Source: Vibrio methylphosphonaticus
GTDB taxonomy: Bacteria; Pseudomonadota; Gammaproteobacteria; Enterobacterales; Vibrionaceae
Direction: 5' to 3'
Assembly (NCBI RefSeq): GCF_023634655.1
Contig: NZ_JAMKMS010000014.1
Coordinates: 1 to 64,000, forward strand
DNA: 64,000 nt
In this document: one piece after another, positions 34,682 to 44,563 of the stretch
How the letters are laid out: every line of letters starts with the position of its first letter
How positions within the stretch are numbered: the first letter of the stretch is position 1
Program-made: the position numbers and the translations under genes
Notes under the pieces: generated by a model
Seen by the model: only the letters and a program-made list of their open reading frames with translations
What the model was told of the DNA's origin: nothing
Database searches by the model: none

Positions 34682-34936
34682 TTACTTGTAAAACGCTTCA
34701 ACCGTGCCTTTCAGCGTGATCAGCATTGGTTGGCCCCAACGGTCCAACGCTTTCGGTGAAGGGATTTTTACCCAACCTTCACTGATGCAGTATTCTTCTA
34801 CGTCGAAACGCTCTTTGCCATTAAGGCGAATACCAATACTGTACTCAAAAATCTCTGCAACGTGGTGCGGGCTACGAGGGTTGCCTGCAAGGCGATCTGG
34901 TAAAGCTGGTTGTGACTTAGAGTCGTTCATGTTCAT
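34682..34936 (-). CDS. DUF3297 family protein
   Basis: An 84-residue cytoplasmic protein. The conserved DUF3297 pattern is clear: LPDRLAGNPRSPHHVAEIF, IGIRLNGKERFDVEEYCISEGWVKIPS and KGTVEAFYK at the end. The family is common in Vibrionaceae and other Gammaproteobacteria and has no known function. Two closely spaced ATGs (34936 and 34930) are possible starts. Confidence 0.92.
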   Translation of the reverse strand: MNMNDSKSQPALPDRLAGNPRSPHHVAEIFEYSIGIRLNGKERFDVEEYCISEGWVKIPSPKALDRWGQPMLITLKGTVEAFYK

Positions 34937-35578
34937 GACCTGACATAAATAAAAAGTGCGTTATTGTAGACAATAATCTGTCAAATATCATCATCACGTT
35001 AGAAAGAAATGCAGTAATCATCGCTTATTTATCGGTAACGGCTGATATACGCGTGAGATAGCTTCCTGAGTAATCAATGTTGGTTCAATTTTGAAACTAA
35101 ATCTGACCAATGATCAAAATAGCGTCAACGAGCTGATAAAAAATACGAGTAGATAACGTTGCTTAGTTGATTTTATCAGATAACAAAAAGCGTTTAGTTA
35201 GCGTGAAGAGATAGGTCTCGAACTTTTGATGTCAGCTTTAGTGTCGGCTTGGTTCACGTTTTCCTACATAGTAGGTGAGGGCCTTTATCGGCTTTAATGG
35301 GCTTGATGGTTACCTAGTGGTTGGTTATTGCTGGAAACTAAATGATCGCGACAGTTTAAAATGCTAGCTAGGCCTTTGTTATACGTACAGCTTGTGATTA
35401 ATCGCCTGATTAATAGCACCTTTCTATCGTAACGATCAAAATTATTATAAGTGGTTGTGTGGGTTTTTATATGTGATTAGACGCTTAAATGGTAGATTTC
35501 TCCGCTAATTATGCTGCCCTGTGCGTGTTTTATAGTTGTATCTGATATTGTTTCAGTACACGGCCATTGAGTAATAAC
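34937..35578. other. 640-base intergenic region upstream of the TonB-receptor operon
   Basis: No gene, tRNA or recognised riboswitch was found; in particular no B12-box or GEMM-like core was seen. It is AT-rich and should hold promoters for the DUF3297 gene and the TonB-receptor operon. Confidence 0.5.
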
Positions 35579-37723
35579 ATGACCGCGAAATCTTCGTTTC
35601 TCACTAATTTGTCTTGTCTCTTATTCGTCTCACCTACTTTAGCGTCAGATGACTTGTTGTCGTTAATTGATATGCCTTTATCATCACTTGCTGATACTAA
35701 AGTGGTATCCACAACGCGTAGCGCTCAAAGCTTAGCGGATACGCCTGCATCGGTTTATGTCATTACTGCAAAAGAAATTAACCGCTCAGGTGCACGTTCG
35801 GTGGCCGATGTTTTAGCTCTTGCGCCGGGTTTACATATCGCGAAGTTTTCAAATTATGACTGGGGAATCAGTGCCAGAGGGTCAAATGAAGCCTTAAATA
35901 ATTCCTTACTGGTGATGGTTGATGGGCGCAGCGTTTTTAATGCGATGTTCTCAGGCGTAGATTGGGATTTAATTCCGGTGAGCTTAGACAGCATTGCCCA
36001 GATAGAAATTGTTCTGGGTCCTGTTGGTACTATTTGGGGCGGAAATGCGGTTAACGGCGTGGTGAATATCATTACTGCTGATGCGGAAAACGCACCGCAA
36101 GGCAAGGTGTCGGTTAGCGTTGGCAATTACCAATACAAAGAAGTAAAACTTCATGAAGCCACGCAACTCAACGCAAAGACGCACATTAGTGGGTATTTTG
36201 AATATGTTGAGCACATGCCATGGACGAGTGACGAAGAGCGTGTTCAGCCTAACCAGCATTTTGAGGTGCTAACGGGGCGGTTCGGTGGACGGTTGGACTA
36301 CCAACATTTAGAGAATACCTGGAATGTGCAGTTTGGCGGTATTCGTTCAGAGGAAGATTACTTGTGGGCTAGGTACAATCCGCATTTCTTGTTCCCAGGT
36401 CAACCGAGTGCCCAGAACTTTGAGCAAGTGATGGTGGCCCAAGAATATTTTGTCGGCGCGAATCATGTCTATGAACGCGCAAATACAGATATGTGGGAAA
36501 GCGATGTTTGGTTAACTTACAGCTCTAACGATAGTACCGATAGAAACACACAGTTCGTGAGACTTGACCTTGATAGTCGCTACACTCTCAACGATTTGGC
36601 GGGAACACAACTGATGCTAGGCGCTAATGTTCGCTTAATTGATGAAACATTCGCGACATATACTCAGCAAGACCAATTCAGTATGCCCTATTTGCGAACA
36701 ACCCAATCGCCTGATTTTTTTAATCAGAGCTATGGGGTGTTTGCCAACTGGACCGTGCCAATTAGTGATAGAAGTACATTGATGCTCGGCTCTCGTTGGC
36801 AATACGATAATATTACCAATAGCGTTGCTCCTCAGCCTCAAGCGCGTTTCAGCTATGCGTTATCGGATTCACAGAGGCTATGGGCAGGTTGGGGGCGAGC
36901 AATAGTGACGCCGTCACGCCTTGAGTTGAGTACTGACTTCCAACAAAACGGCTACATTGAAGGTGCTCAATTTAGTGATGGTAACTACTATGATTACTTT
37001 TATAGTTACCTCTACAAAGGGAATGAAGACCTCGCGGTAGAAAGTGTTGAAACCTATGAGCTTGGTTACCGTTTTTGGAATGAAGACCGTCTGCAATTAA
37101 GTGTCAGCGGTTTTTATAGTCAAAGAGATAATATTCGAGCCTATAAAGGTGTGTCATCTAACCAATGGGTTATTGTTGGTGGTTCGTCTCCGGGAACAAG
37201 CGGGACTGTGATTGAAGAGTACGTATCACAGTATATCGATCCACTATCAACTCGAACCTATGGTGGAGAGTTTGCACTAAAATGGCAAGCTCTGGAGAAT
37301 GTTCAGCTCAATAGTAATTATAGCTACAAGCGGATTATCGGTGATTGCTCGGGGTCCATCTGCCGCAAGAATAATGAAGTCAAATATAGTTTAGAAAATC
37401 ATCCCAGCCATTTTGTTAATGCCCAATTAATGTGGGACATATCCGCTAACTTTTGGATAAGCAGCGTGATGCAATATGTGGCACCTTCGGTTTTACACCC
37501 CGATTCGACCAGTGAAAGTGTTACACGTTGGCCTCGTATTTTTAATGTCGAATTGGCATTAAGTTGGTTGCCTAAGCAAGGATACCCGCGTTTCACCGCA
37601 TCTGTGGAGAATTTAGCAGCAAATCAAACCACAGAATATCCAGAAACCTATGGGTCATTTCAGAATGGGACCCAATATTGGGTAACCGCGGAGTGGGACT
37701 ATGCCTCTTCGCTGAAACAATAA
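35579..37723 (+). CDS. TonB-dependent receptor
   Basis: About 714 residues: signal peptide (cleavage near TLAS), plug domain (VVSTTRSAQSLADTPASVYVITAKEI... IAQIEIVLGPVGTIWGGNAVNGVVNIIT, residues about 40-165), then a 22-strand-type beta-barrel ending in an aromatic-rich terminus. The TonB box may lie in DTKVVSTTR. The substrate is unknown. There is no Fur box at its promoter and it is followed at once by yfiR- and yfiN-like genes, a context that suggests a role in sensing or in uptake tied to c-di-GMP signalling. ATG 35579 is preferred to TTG 35567. Confidence 0.92.
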   Translation: MTAKSSFLTNLSCLLFVSPTLASDDLLSLIDMPLSSLADTKVVSTTRSAQSLADTPASVYVITAKEINRSGARSVADVLALAPGLHIAKFSNYDWGISARGSNEALNNSLLVMVDGRSVFNAMFSGVDWDLIPVSLDSIAQIEIVLGPVGTIWGGNAVNGVVNIITADAENAPQGKVSVSVGNYQYKEVKLHEATQLNAKTHISGYFEYVEHMPWTSDEERVQPNQHFEVLTGRFGGRLDYQHLENTWNVQFGGIRSEEDYLWARYNPHFLFPGQPSAQNFEQVMVAQEYFVGANHVYERANTDMWESDVWLTYSSNDSTDRNTQFVRLDLDSRYTLNDLAGTQLMLGANVRLIDETFATYTQQDQFSMPYLRTTQSPDFFNQSYGVFANWTVPISDRSTLMLGSRWQYDNITNSVAPQPQARFSYALSDSQRLWAGWGRAIVTPSRLELSTDFQQNGYIEGAQFSDGNYYDYFYSYLYKGNEDLAVESVETYELGYRFWNEDRLQLSVSGFYSQRDNIRAYKGVSSNQWVIVGGSSPGTSGTVIEEYVSQYIDPLSTRTYGGEFALKWQALENVQLNSNYSYKRIIGDCSGSICRKNNEVKYSLENHPSHFVNAQLMWDISANFWISSVMQYVAPSVLHPDSTSESVTRWPRIFNVELALSWLPKQGYPRFTASVENLAANQTTEYPETYGSFQNGTQYWVTAEWDYASSLKQ

Positions 37724-37738
37724 CGGAAAGATCACGTT

Positions 37739-38260
37739 ATGTTACGTACTCGTTGGCTCCGCCGTATGTTTATTATGTTTGGCTTGTTTTGTTACAGCCT
37801 TCCCGTCTCTTCCCAATATAGTGATGATGATTTGAAATCGGTCTATTTATTTCGGTTTGCCATGTTGGCGGAATGGCCGAAAAGCGTAAGCGTATCGGCA
37901 AAGGAATATTGTGTCGCTCGAGGATCTCAAGTCGGTGATGGGCTAAAGAAAATTGTCGAAGCAAAACTGGGCGAACAGGCATTCTATGGTTCTGAAACTC
38001 TAAGTTTAGCCAGCACGTGCCACATTCTATATGTTGAATCAGGAAGCGCAGCGCTTGTATCGCGACTAAAGTCGCAATTTCCCCATGCTCTCTTAATTGG
38101 TAATGGTATGCAGTTTATCGATTTAGGCGGAATGATAGCCTTTATTCGAGTTAATAATCGAATCAAACCTCTGATTGCTCCTGCCCACGCTCAACAAAGT
38201 GGGGTGAAGATACGCTCGCAATTGCTAAAGGTCGCTGAAATTGTTGAGGTGTCGCTATGA
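37739..38260 (+). CDS. YfiR-family (DUF4154) periplasmic protein
   Basis: A 173-residue protein with a signal peptide (to about residue 26) and the DUF4154/YfiR pattern: LKSVYLFRFAMLAEWPKS near the start, then CVARGSQVGDGL, CHILYVESG, LLIGNG and a final MIAFIRVNNRIKPLIAPAHAQQSGVKIRSQLLKVAEIV. YfiR of Pseudomonas is a periplasmic repressor of the diguanylate cyclase YfiN. It is 15 bases after the receptor gene and overlaps the cyclase gene by four bases, so the same control is likely here. Confidence 0.92.
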   Translation: MLRTRWLRRMFIMFGLFCYSLPVSSQYSDDDLKSVYLFRFAMLAEWPKSVSVSAKEYCVARGSQVGDGLKKIVEAKLGEQAFYGSETLSLASTCHILYVESGSAALVSRLKSQFPHALLIGNGMQFIDLGGMIAFIRVNNRIKPLIAPAHAQQSGVKIRSQLLKVAEIVEVSL

Positions 38261-40173
38261 TAATCGACCGTTTTGCGGCCATGCCGTTACGCTATAAAAT
38301 GATGTTGCCAACATGGTTTATTGTGACGTTTATTATGATTATCGTTGGCTCTAGTGCGATAACGATGTTGAGGCATTATCAAGAGCAAGCGCTTGAAACT
38401 CGCGTCAAGATATTATCGAAGGGGGTGGCGAATACGCTCCAAGCGGCACTAATGTTTGATGATGCAACCACCGCTCAGGAGCAATTGGCGTATTTGTCTT
38501 TCGACCCTGACATCATTGCAGCAAAGGTGAGAGATGTCACATCCACGCGTTTGGCGTTTATAGATAGAGCTCCCGCGCACTGCACTTGGATGCAACAACA
38601 GTTGGTTTGCGACAATATCGCTTTCGTTGAGCGCTCCATTAATATTGAGCTAGGCGATGATTATCTAGGTGAGCTCGTTGTATGGGTTTCGTTAGAGCGG
38701 TTGCATTTAGAGCAACAACATATGTGGTTTTGGTTAAGCTTGTTGACGATATGCTTGTCGTTATTTGCGTGGCAGTTGGCGAGAACCCTACACAATTTAA
38801 TTGTAATGCCGCTAAGTTCTTTGCATTACTCAATGGAAACAATGATCAAAGAAGGGGTTAAAAAACGTGAAATCCCAGTGCTACATAATGATGAGTTAGG
38901 GCGATTAACTCGCTGTTTCAACGCAATGGTAGTGAGTTTGCTTGAGCGTGAACGCCAATTACATCAAGCACTAGAACATCTAGAAAGTAAGAATAGATAT
39001 ATAAACCGAGCACTCGATGTCATGCAAAAAGGCGTCATGGTGACCTCACCAAGTTTAGATATAATGTACAGTAATCCTCATGCAGCGAATCAGCTAAAAA
39101 AATACGACAAAATTAGTAATGCAAGAGTGTTGTTAGACGCGGTCTTTACACCGAAAGCGACGGTTGAGGCAATCGTCAAAGCCATTCAACATCAAACAAT
39201 ATTGACGGAAGTAGAATTAAGGAAAAGTGAAACTAACCAGAGATTTATGGTTAGCTGCCACCCTCTAGGAAGTGAGGAGCAGTCGCTAATCCAGTTTGAA
39301 GATTTTACGGAGCAGTATCTGGCGGAGCATCGTAGAAAGTTGATTGCATTGATGTTTGACCAGCATCAAGAGGCAATGTTGATGTTAAGCCGAAATGGCG
39401 ATATTGAAATGCAAAACCCGACAAGTGTGAAGTGGTTTGGCCGGAGAGCGAAAGTCTTTGAAATAAACGTTAAAGGTAAAGTGACACCGACTATTCGCAT
39501 CTTGAAGACGTTGCTAGCAGAAGGGAGTTTGTTGTATCACGTTAAGGCACAAAGTGAAGATGAAGCGTGGTTTCCCTGTGTACTTCAAATAAAAACATTA
39601 ACCAATGAACATGGACGGGTTGAGGCGTTTGTATTAGCGATTCGGGATGAGTCTGAAAAAATACAGCTTAAAAAGCTTAACTATCAGGTTAATCATGATT
39701 TACTTACCGGTCTTTCTAACCGTGTGGGCGCAATGCAAACGTTACAACAGCAGCATGACTACGGGTTATCTCTGTTTGTTGTGTTTATTGATTTAGATGG
39801 CTTTAAAGCGGTCAATGATCAATTTGGCCATCATATTGGCGATGAGTTACTCAAAGTCGTTGCCGAACGAATGAACGCGAGAGTGGGGGAGCATTCGTTG
39901 GTGGCAAGGCTTGCTGGGGATGAATTTTTGATTGGTGTCGAGAGCCAGTACAACATAGACGAAATTCTGGAACAGTTGCTCGATGCTCTATCAACCCCTG
40001 CTGAAATTGAAGGGCATCATTGTCAGGTCTCTGCGAGTTTAGGCGTTGCCTTCTGGTCTGTCGCTTCCATGGAATCGCTTGATGGCATTATTGACCTGGC
40101 TGACAAAGCTATGTACCAAGCAAAGCGAACAGGGAAGAATCGTTATGTGTTGCAAGAGTCAACCGTGCTTTGA
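38257..40173 (+). CDS. YfiN-like diguanylate cyclase with HAMP and PAS-like regions
   Basis: 638 residues: membrane helix 1 (about 18-38), a periplasmic CHASE8-like sensor (40-150), helix 2 (155-173), HAMP (175-225), a coiled coil, a PAS-like region (about 250-460) and a C-terminal GGDEF domain from NHDLLTGLSNR (about 481) to the end. The catalytic motif reads AGDEF rather than GGDEF (about residue 552), a variant that can be active. The inhibitory RxxD site five residues upstream is replaced by G..S, so product inhibition is probably lost. It would make c-di-GMP under control of the YfiR-like partner. Confidence 0.92.
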   Translation: MIIDRFAAMPLRYKMMLPTWFIVTFIMIIVGSSAITMLRHYQEQALETRVKILSKGVANTLQAALMFDDATTAQEQLAYLSFDPDIIAAKVRDVTSTRLAFIDRAPAHCTWMQQQLVCDNIAFVERSINIELGDDYLGELVVWVSLERLHLEQQHMWFWLSLLTICLSLFAWQLARTLHNLIVMPLSSLHYSMETMIKEGVKKREIPVLHNDELGRLTRCFNAMVVSLLERERQLHQALEHLESKNRYINRALDVMQKGVMVTSPSLDIMYSNPHAANQLKKYDKISNARVLLDAVFTPKATVEAIVKAIQHQTILTEVELRKSETNQRFMVSCHPLGSEEQSLIQFEDFTEQYLAEHRRKLIALMFDQHQEAMLMLSRNGDIEMQNPTSVKWFGRRAKVFEINVKGKVTPTIRILKTLLAEGSLLYHVKAQSEDEAWFPCVLQIKTLTNEHGRVEAFVLAIRDESEKIQLKKLNYQVNHDLLTGLSNRVGAMQTLQQQHDYGLSLFVVFIDLDGFKAVNDQFGHHIGDELLKVVAERMNARVGEHSLVARLAGDEFLIGVESQYNIDEILEQLLDALSTPAEIEGHHCQVSASLGVAFWSVASMESLDGIIDLADKAMYQAKRTGKNRYVLQESTVL

Positions 40174-40270
40174 GCGTTGTTAGTATGGTTGAACGCTAAT
40201 GCAACTGCGCTCAAATTTACGGCTCAGCATAACGATAAGCGCTGCGGCAGTGTATTTGATTATGAGTGGT

Positions 40271-41206
40271 TTACGCTTTAATCTTGCCCTGAGACTGAGA
40301 CTGAGACTGAGACTGAGACTGAAACTGCTGTCTTAGCCAATGGCGCAGCGCGACAACGTTATCGGACTTCAGTTTGTCAGGTGCGCAGACAAAGTAAAAA
40401 GCTTGAATAGGATTCGCGATAGGCTCCCCAATTTCAACCAACAAACCATGTCCGATATCATCTTTGACAAATTGGCGGTGAGTGATTAGCACGCCAAGGT
40501 TGCGGATAGTGGCGTGGATGGCTTGAACCGACGCATTGAAGGTCAAGTTATTTGGAGACTCTGGTGTATCAACCCCGTGGGCTTCGCACCAGATATGCCA
40601 ATCATTTTTTCGCCTGTCGTTAACTACTGAAATCGCAGGGTAGCGTGTAATCAATTCTGTGGCAGACAGTGCTGGTTTTTGTGTCAATGCGCTTGGGCTG
40701 GCGACTAAAACCAAATCATCGTCTGCTAATTTCTCGCAATAGTAATCTAGCCAATCATCAATAGAATCATGCACGAGGGCAATATCTACCCCTTCTAGTT
40801 CTAAACTAAACGACCCAACGCGATTTGATATGCGAATATCCAGCTGAGGTAGTGTTTGTTGCAAACTAGGAACGTTGGGGATCCACCAATGCAATGCCAG
40901 CGAATTAACCATGTTAATGGTCATTCTATGATCGCTTCCTTTGTTAAGTATTGCTTCATTAGCTTCTATGATTTTTGCAATGGCAGGGGCGATGTCTTGG
41001 TAGTACTTTTTACCTTGAGAGTTGACAGTGATGTGACGGCCTATGCGCTGAAATAACTGGGTTCCTAACTGACTCTCTAGCGTCTTGATAGCTTGACTTA
41101 CTGCAGAATGACTCACATTTAGCTGCTCGGCTGCACGTGACATACTCCCTGTTTCTACCACATTAACAAAGGCATAAATTGATTTTAATGGGATATGGCT
41201 TTTCAT
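40271..41206 (-). CDS. LysR-family regulator (GcvA/AmpR-like)
   Basis: A 311-residue regulator: helix-turn-helix MKSHIPLKSIYAFVNVVETGSMSRAAEQLNVSHSAVSQAIKTLESQLG (residues 1-50) and a normal substrate-binding domain. The C-terminus is odd: it ends in a run of six Gln-Ser pairs followed by GKIKA, encoded by a 6-bp tandem repeat. It is divergent from the DMT exporter gene, with about 112 bases between starts, so control of that exporter is likely. Confidence 0.9.
   Translation of the reverse strand: MKSHIPLKSIYAFVNVVETGSMSRAAEQLNVSHSAVSQAIKTLESQLGTQLFQRIGRHITVNSQGKKYYQDIAPAIAKIIEANEAILNKGSDHRMTINMVNSLALHWWIPNVPSLQQTLPQLDIRISNRVGSFSLELEGVDIALVHDSIDDWLDYYCEKLADDDLVLVASPSALTQKPALSATELITRYPAISVVNDRRKNDWHIWCEAHGVDTPESPNNLTFNASVQAIHATIRNLGVLITHRQFVKDDIGHGLLVEIGEPIANPIQAFYFVCAPDKLKSDNVVALRHWLRQQFQSQSQSQSQSQGKIKA
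40289..40324. repeat. 6-bp tandem repeat in the LysR C-terminus
   Basis: Five perfect copies of ctgaga and a sixth imperfect copy (ctgaaa) encode alternating Gln and Ser on the minus strand. Each gain or loss of a unit would add or remove one Gln-Ser pair without shifting frame. Confidence 0.9.
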
Positions 41207-41318
41207 TATATTCTTAGTTAAGTTTTTCTAACAATATAGTTCACAATTACTCGTTATTTTACTGTGGTGTAGATCAATATAATAACAATCAGTCAATCAC
41301 GCTGTAGAGAGTAACGCG

Positions 41319-42281
41319 ATGCTAAATAGTCCAGATCACCGAGCGGTAGGGTTTATGCTTTCCTCCACGTTAAGTTTGTCGATTACGGGAGTGGTAACGA
41401 AGTTTCTTGCTAGTGATATGTCGGCAGGTAACTTAACGATACTTCGCTTCCTTTTGCCAGCGGTGGTGTTACTACTATTTCTTGTGTTGACATCGATTCG
41501 ATTACCTCCGAAGGAAATGCGTCGAATTCTTGCCATTCGTTCATTAAGTATTGGTGCCTGTCAGCTGTGCTTTATCTATGCGATCGATAAACTGTCGTTG
41601 GTTGAAAGCGTTGTATTATTTGGTACGGGACCTTTGTTTATCATGCTGTTCGAAACAGTATTTTTCCGTATTCGTTTGTCCTTTATTACCATAGCGTCAT
41701 TGTTATTAACCTCGATAGGGGTTGTCTTGCTGGCGGGTGATGTGTCGGGATTTAGTGCAAAACCTGAGGTCTTGGTGGGGTTACTCGCTGGTGTGTTCAA
41801 TGCGGGGTCGCAATTGAGCCTTCATAGAGCGTCAAAAGGCAGTATGTCCGGGATAGAAAATAATGCGTGGACGTTTTTATTCGCAGGTGTTGCTATAGTG
41901 CCGATTGTTTTTGTGACTTCACCTGACGCACTCAGTGAAACATGGCATGCATTTACAACACCAAGGCACATCGCAAACCATTGGGAGACGTTAACACTTC
42001 TCGCCTTGTTGACGGTGATGGTTATCAATACTCAAACGAGTCGTTACAAAGCCTATCAATTAGCGGCAACTAACTCTCAAATCGCCCCGTTAATTTATAC
42101 CAATCTTATTTTTACTGCCGTCTGGCAGTTTGCTTTCTTTGATGTGGTGTTTACACACCCTCAAATTTTCGGTTTATCGTTAATCATTGGCGCAAATGTG
42201 ATGTGTACGATGATCAAACGGCCTTTTATCGATAAAAAATCCAGAAGCAATCGGCACAGGCCACCAATTTCTTCAAATTGA
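41319..42281 (+). CDS. EamA/DMT-family transporter
   Basis: A 320-residue inner-membrane protein with about ten hydrophobic segments in two EamA halves (first half from VGFMLSSTLSLSITGVVTKFLA, second from EVLVGLLAGVFNAGSQLSLHRA). A basic tail (IDKKSRSNRHRPP) would be cytoplasmic. ATG 41319 follows AGAGAG. The substrate is unknown. It pairs with the divergent LysR gene, a common arrangement for inducible metabolite exporters. Confidence 0.9.
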   Translation: MLNSPDHRAVGFMLSSTLSLSITGVVTKFLASDMSAGNLTILRFLLPAVVLLLFLVLTSIRLPPKEMRRILAIRSLSIGACQLCFIYAIDKLSLVESVVLFGTGPLFIMLFETVFFRIRLSFITIASLLLTSIGVVLLAGDVSGFSAKPEVLVGLLAGVFNAGSQLSLHRASKGSMSGIENNAWTFLFAGVAIVPIVFVTSPDALSETWHAFTTPRHIANHWETLTLLALLTVMVINTQTSRYKAYQLAATNSQIAPLIYTNLIFTAVWQFAFFDVVFTHPQIFGLSLIIGANVMCTMIKRPFIDKKSRSNRHRPPISSN

Positions 42282-42400
42282 TTCTCAAATTGAAAGTTAA
42301 CACCTGATTTTTATGTAAGCTGCTGATTTTGTATGTAATTTGAATTTGGCGCGAACCTTGTATTGATGTAAGTAATCTGCGTCAATCAAGGGACTAGATA

Positions 42401-44554
42401 ATGCAAAATCCAAAACAGCACACTCAACTAACATCCATAGTAAAACTTGGGGTAGCACTGGCGATAGCGACGGCCACAAGTGCCCATGCCGCTCCTTTTG
42501 AAACGTGTCCAAGTAAAGCCTACTTGTTCCAAGCTAACCCAGTACAGGTTTATGGGGTCAATCTTGTCACCGGCTCAACAGCCCTTCTGCAAGGAGATAC
42601 GGGACTAAACGCCAACATTAATGGGGTAGGGTTTGATTTCAATGGTCGTTACATCTACGGCTATGACACCTCGAACAAGCAAATTGTTAGACTCGGTGAA
42701 GACTTTATCGCAGAAACAGTATCGACAACGGGCCTGCCGACGAGCCACACGTTCTACGTAGGCGACGTATATGAAGATGTGTACTACCTATACCGCAAAG
42801 GAAAAGGGCTTTTTACCATCGATGTCTCCCCGCTCGCCGCTGACGCTAACGCGACGTTAGTTGTCAACCAAGTGAGCACGCGAGCGGTAGTTAACCTTAC
42901 TGATTTTGCTTTTCATCCGAGTGATGGAAGTCTCTATGGTATTGATAATAATACCGGAGGCTTGTATTCATTCGACCCAGCTACCGGGCAAGAAACGTAT
43001 ATTGGTGACACAGGAGAGTTAGGTACCTTTGGTGCGGGTTATTTCGATGTGGACGGCTATTACTATGTCGCTCGTAATCAAGATGGACAAATATATCGAA
43101 TCGATCTTTCTCCAGGTAATGCAGCGAATATTGCTGCTGGCGTGGTGCCTGCAGTTAAATTCGCTGACGGTCCTTCATCAAATCAAAATGACGGCGCGCG
43201 CTGTGCTAATGCGCCGGTCATCGATGAAGACTCAAACATTGACTTTGGTGACGCGCCAATCAGTTATTCGACCAAGCTTGCAGACAATGGTCCGAGACAC
43301 GAACTGGATGGCGTTACGTGGATGGGTTCAGATGCGCCTGATGGTGACCAAGATGGTCTAAGTTCTGGGTTGGCGGATGACGAAGTAGGCATCGACGATG
43401 AAAATGGGGTGGGCTTTGTTACTTCAGTCGAGCCTGGATTAGACAGTATCGTAAGAGTGAATGCTTCAACGAGTGGTTACCTTTCTGCATGGATTGACTG
43501 GAACCAAGATGGGGACTTTGCAGATGATGGCGAGCAAGTATTCACCGATCAACTGCTTGAATCTGGGAATAATGATCTTATTTTAACAGCGGCTGTAGAC
43601 GCAGAAATAGGGTCAACATGGAGCCGATTCAGATTTAGCCAACAAACGGGTTTGAGCTACTCAGGTGGTTCTACATCGGGAGAGGTTGAAGATCATTCGT
43701 TGACCGTCACAGGTGAAGGGATCTCCGTTCGTTATTATCCTAATGCAACAGGCTATACGACGGTAGCGTATGAAGACAACTGGCCATACACCGCGGATTA
43801 CGACATGAATGATGTGGTGGTTAGATATCGAATCACTGAAATATTGCGTGATGGCGCTGTTGTTAAATCTAAGATCGATGGTTACTTAGGTGCGGTAGGT
43901 GCGTCGTATCACAATGGGTTTGCTTTGCGCTTGAAGGGGGTTAATCGTAGTGACATTGATGCTACCACCACTCGCCAAATTCATAATGGCAGTCAACGTG
44001 AAAGCAGTGGCCTTGAAGACATCTCCAATGAAGCCATTTTTGTGATTAGTGAAGATACATCCGTCTATAAAGTCGAAGGGTGTGACTATCACCGAACGTT
44101 GGCATCTTGTGCTCAACAAGAGGACGTGCAGCTCAACTTTACTCTACACGTCAACTTCCTTGACGGTTCGGATACTTCGTCGCTAATGAGTATGCCATAT
44201 GACCCGTTTATCTTTGCCACCCCTGGTTACTATCACGGGGAAGGATACTTCCAACCTGGAAGAGCGTGGGAAGTACACTTACCCAACTATGAACCCACAG
44301 AGCAATTTAATGCACAGCTGTTTGCAGGCTTAGGTGTGGATGTCAGTGACTCGAATAGCGGAGTTTATTACAAAACGTCAGGTAATCTACCGTGGGCACT
44401 AATGATAAACGATGAATGGGAGTGGCCAATCGAAAGAACCGACCTTGTTGTTGCCTACCCACAATTTGCAACTTATGCCGAATCGGCAGGTGACCAAGCG
44501 AAAAATTGGTTTGAATCTCAATATGCAACGCCGGGCAAATGCTACGTACCTTAG
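42401..44554 (+). CDS. GEVED/LruC-domain surface protein
   Basis: 717 residues with a signal peptide (to about residue 28, AHAAP). The N-terminal third (30-270) looks like a DUF6923-type beta-propeller (VNLVTGSTALLQGDTG, LYSFDPATGQETYIGD). The middle has a DFGDAPISYSTKLADNGPRH segment and acidic DPDGDQDGLSSGLADDE-like repeats (calcium-binding type), then a GEVED domain (LSAWIDWNQDGDFADDGEQVF ... SGEVEDHSL). The last 270 residues form a LruC domain (VRYYPNATGYTTVAYEDNWP, DYDMNDVVVRYRI). It is probably secreted or surface-exposed; the function is unknown. The lipoprotein gene follows by nine bases. Confidence 0.88.
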   Translation: MQNPKQHTQLTSIVKLGVALAIATATSAHAAPFETCPSKAYLFQANPVQVYGVNLVTGSTALLQGDTGLNANINGVGFDFNGRYIYGYDTSNKQIVRLGEDFIAETVSTTGLPTSHTFYVGDVYEDVYYLYRKGKGLFTIDVSPLAADANATLVVNQVSTRAVVNLTDFAFHPSDGSLYGIDNNTGGLYSFDPATGQETYIGDTGELGTFGAGYFDVDGYYYVARNQDGQIYRIDLSPGNAANIAAGVVPAVKFADGPSSNQNDGARCANAPVIDEDSNIDFGDAPISYSTKLADNGPRHELDGVTWMGSDAPDGDQDGLSSGLADDEVGIDDENGVGFVTSVEPGLDSIVRVNASTSGYLSAWIDWNQDGDFADDGEQVFTDQLLESGNNDLILTAAVDAEIGSTWSRFRFSQQTGLSYSGGSTSGEVEDHSLTVTGEGISVRYYPNATGYTTVAYEDNWPYTADYDMNDVVVRYRITEILRDGAVVKSKIDGYLGAVGASYHNGFALRLKGVNRSDIDATTTRQIHNGSQRESSGLEDISNEAIFVISEDTSVYKVEGCDYHRTLASCAQQEDVQLNFTLHVNFLDGSDTSSLMSMPYDPFIFATPGYYHGEGYFQPGRAWEVHLPNYEPTEQFNAQLFAGLGVDVSDSNSGVYYKTSGNLPWALMINDEWEWPIERTDLVVAYPQFATYAESAGDQAKNWFESQYATPGKCYVP

Positions 44555-44563
44555 GAGGCTGTT

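Noticed and set aside
34937..35578. B12 or c-di-GMP riboswitch upstream of the TonB receptor
   Set aside because: Neither a B12-box nor a GEMM core was visible in either orientation.
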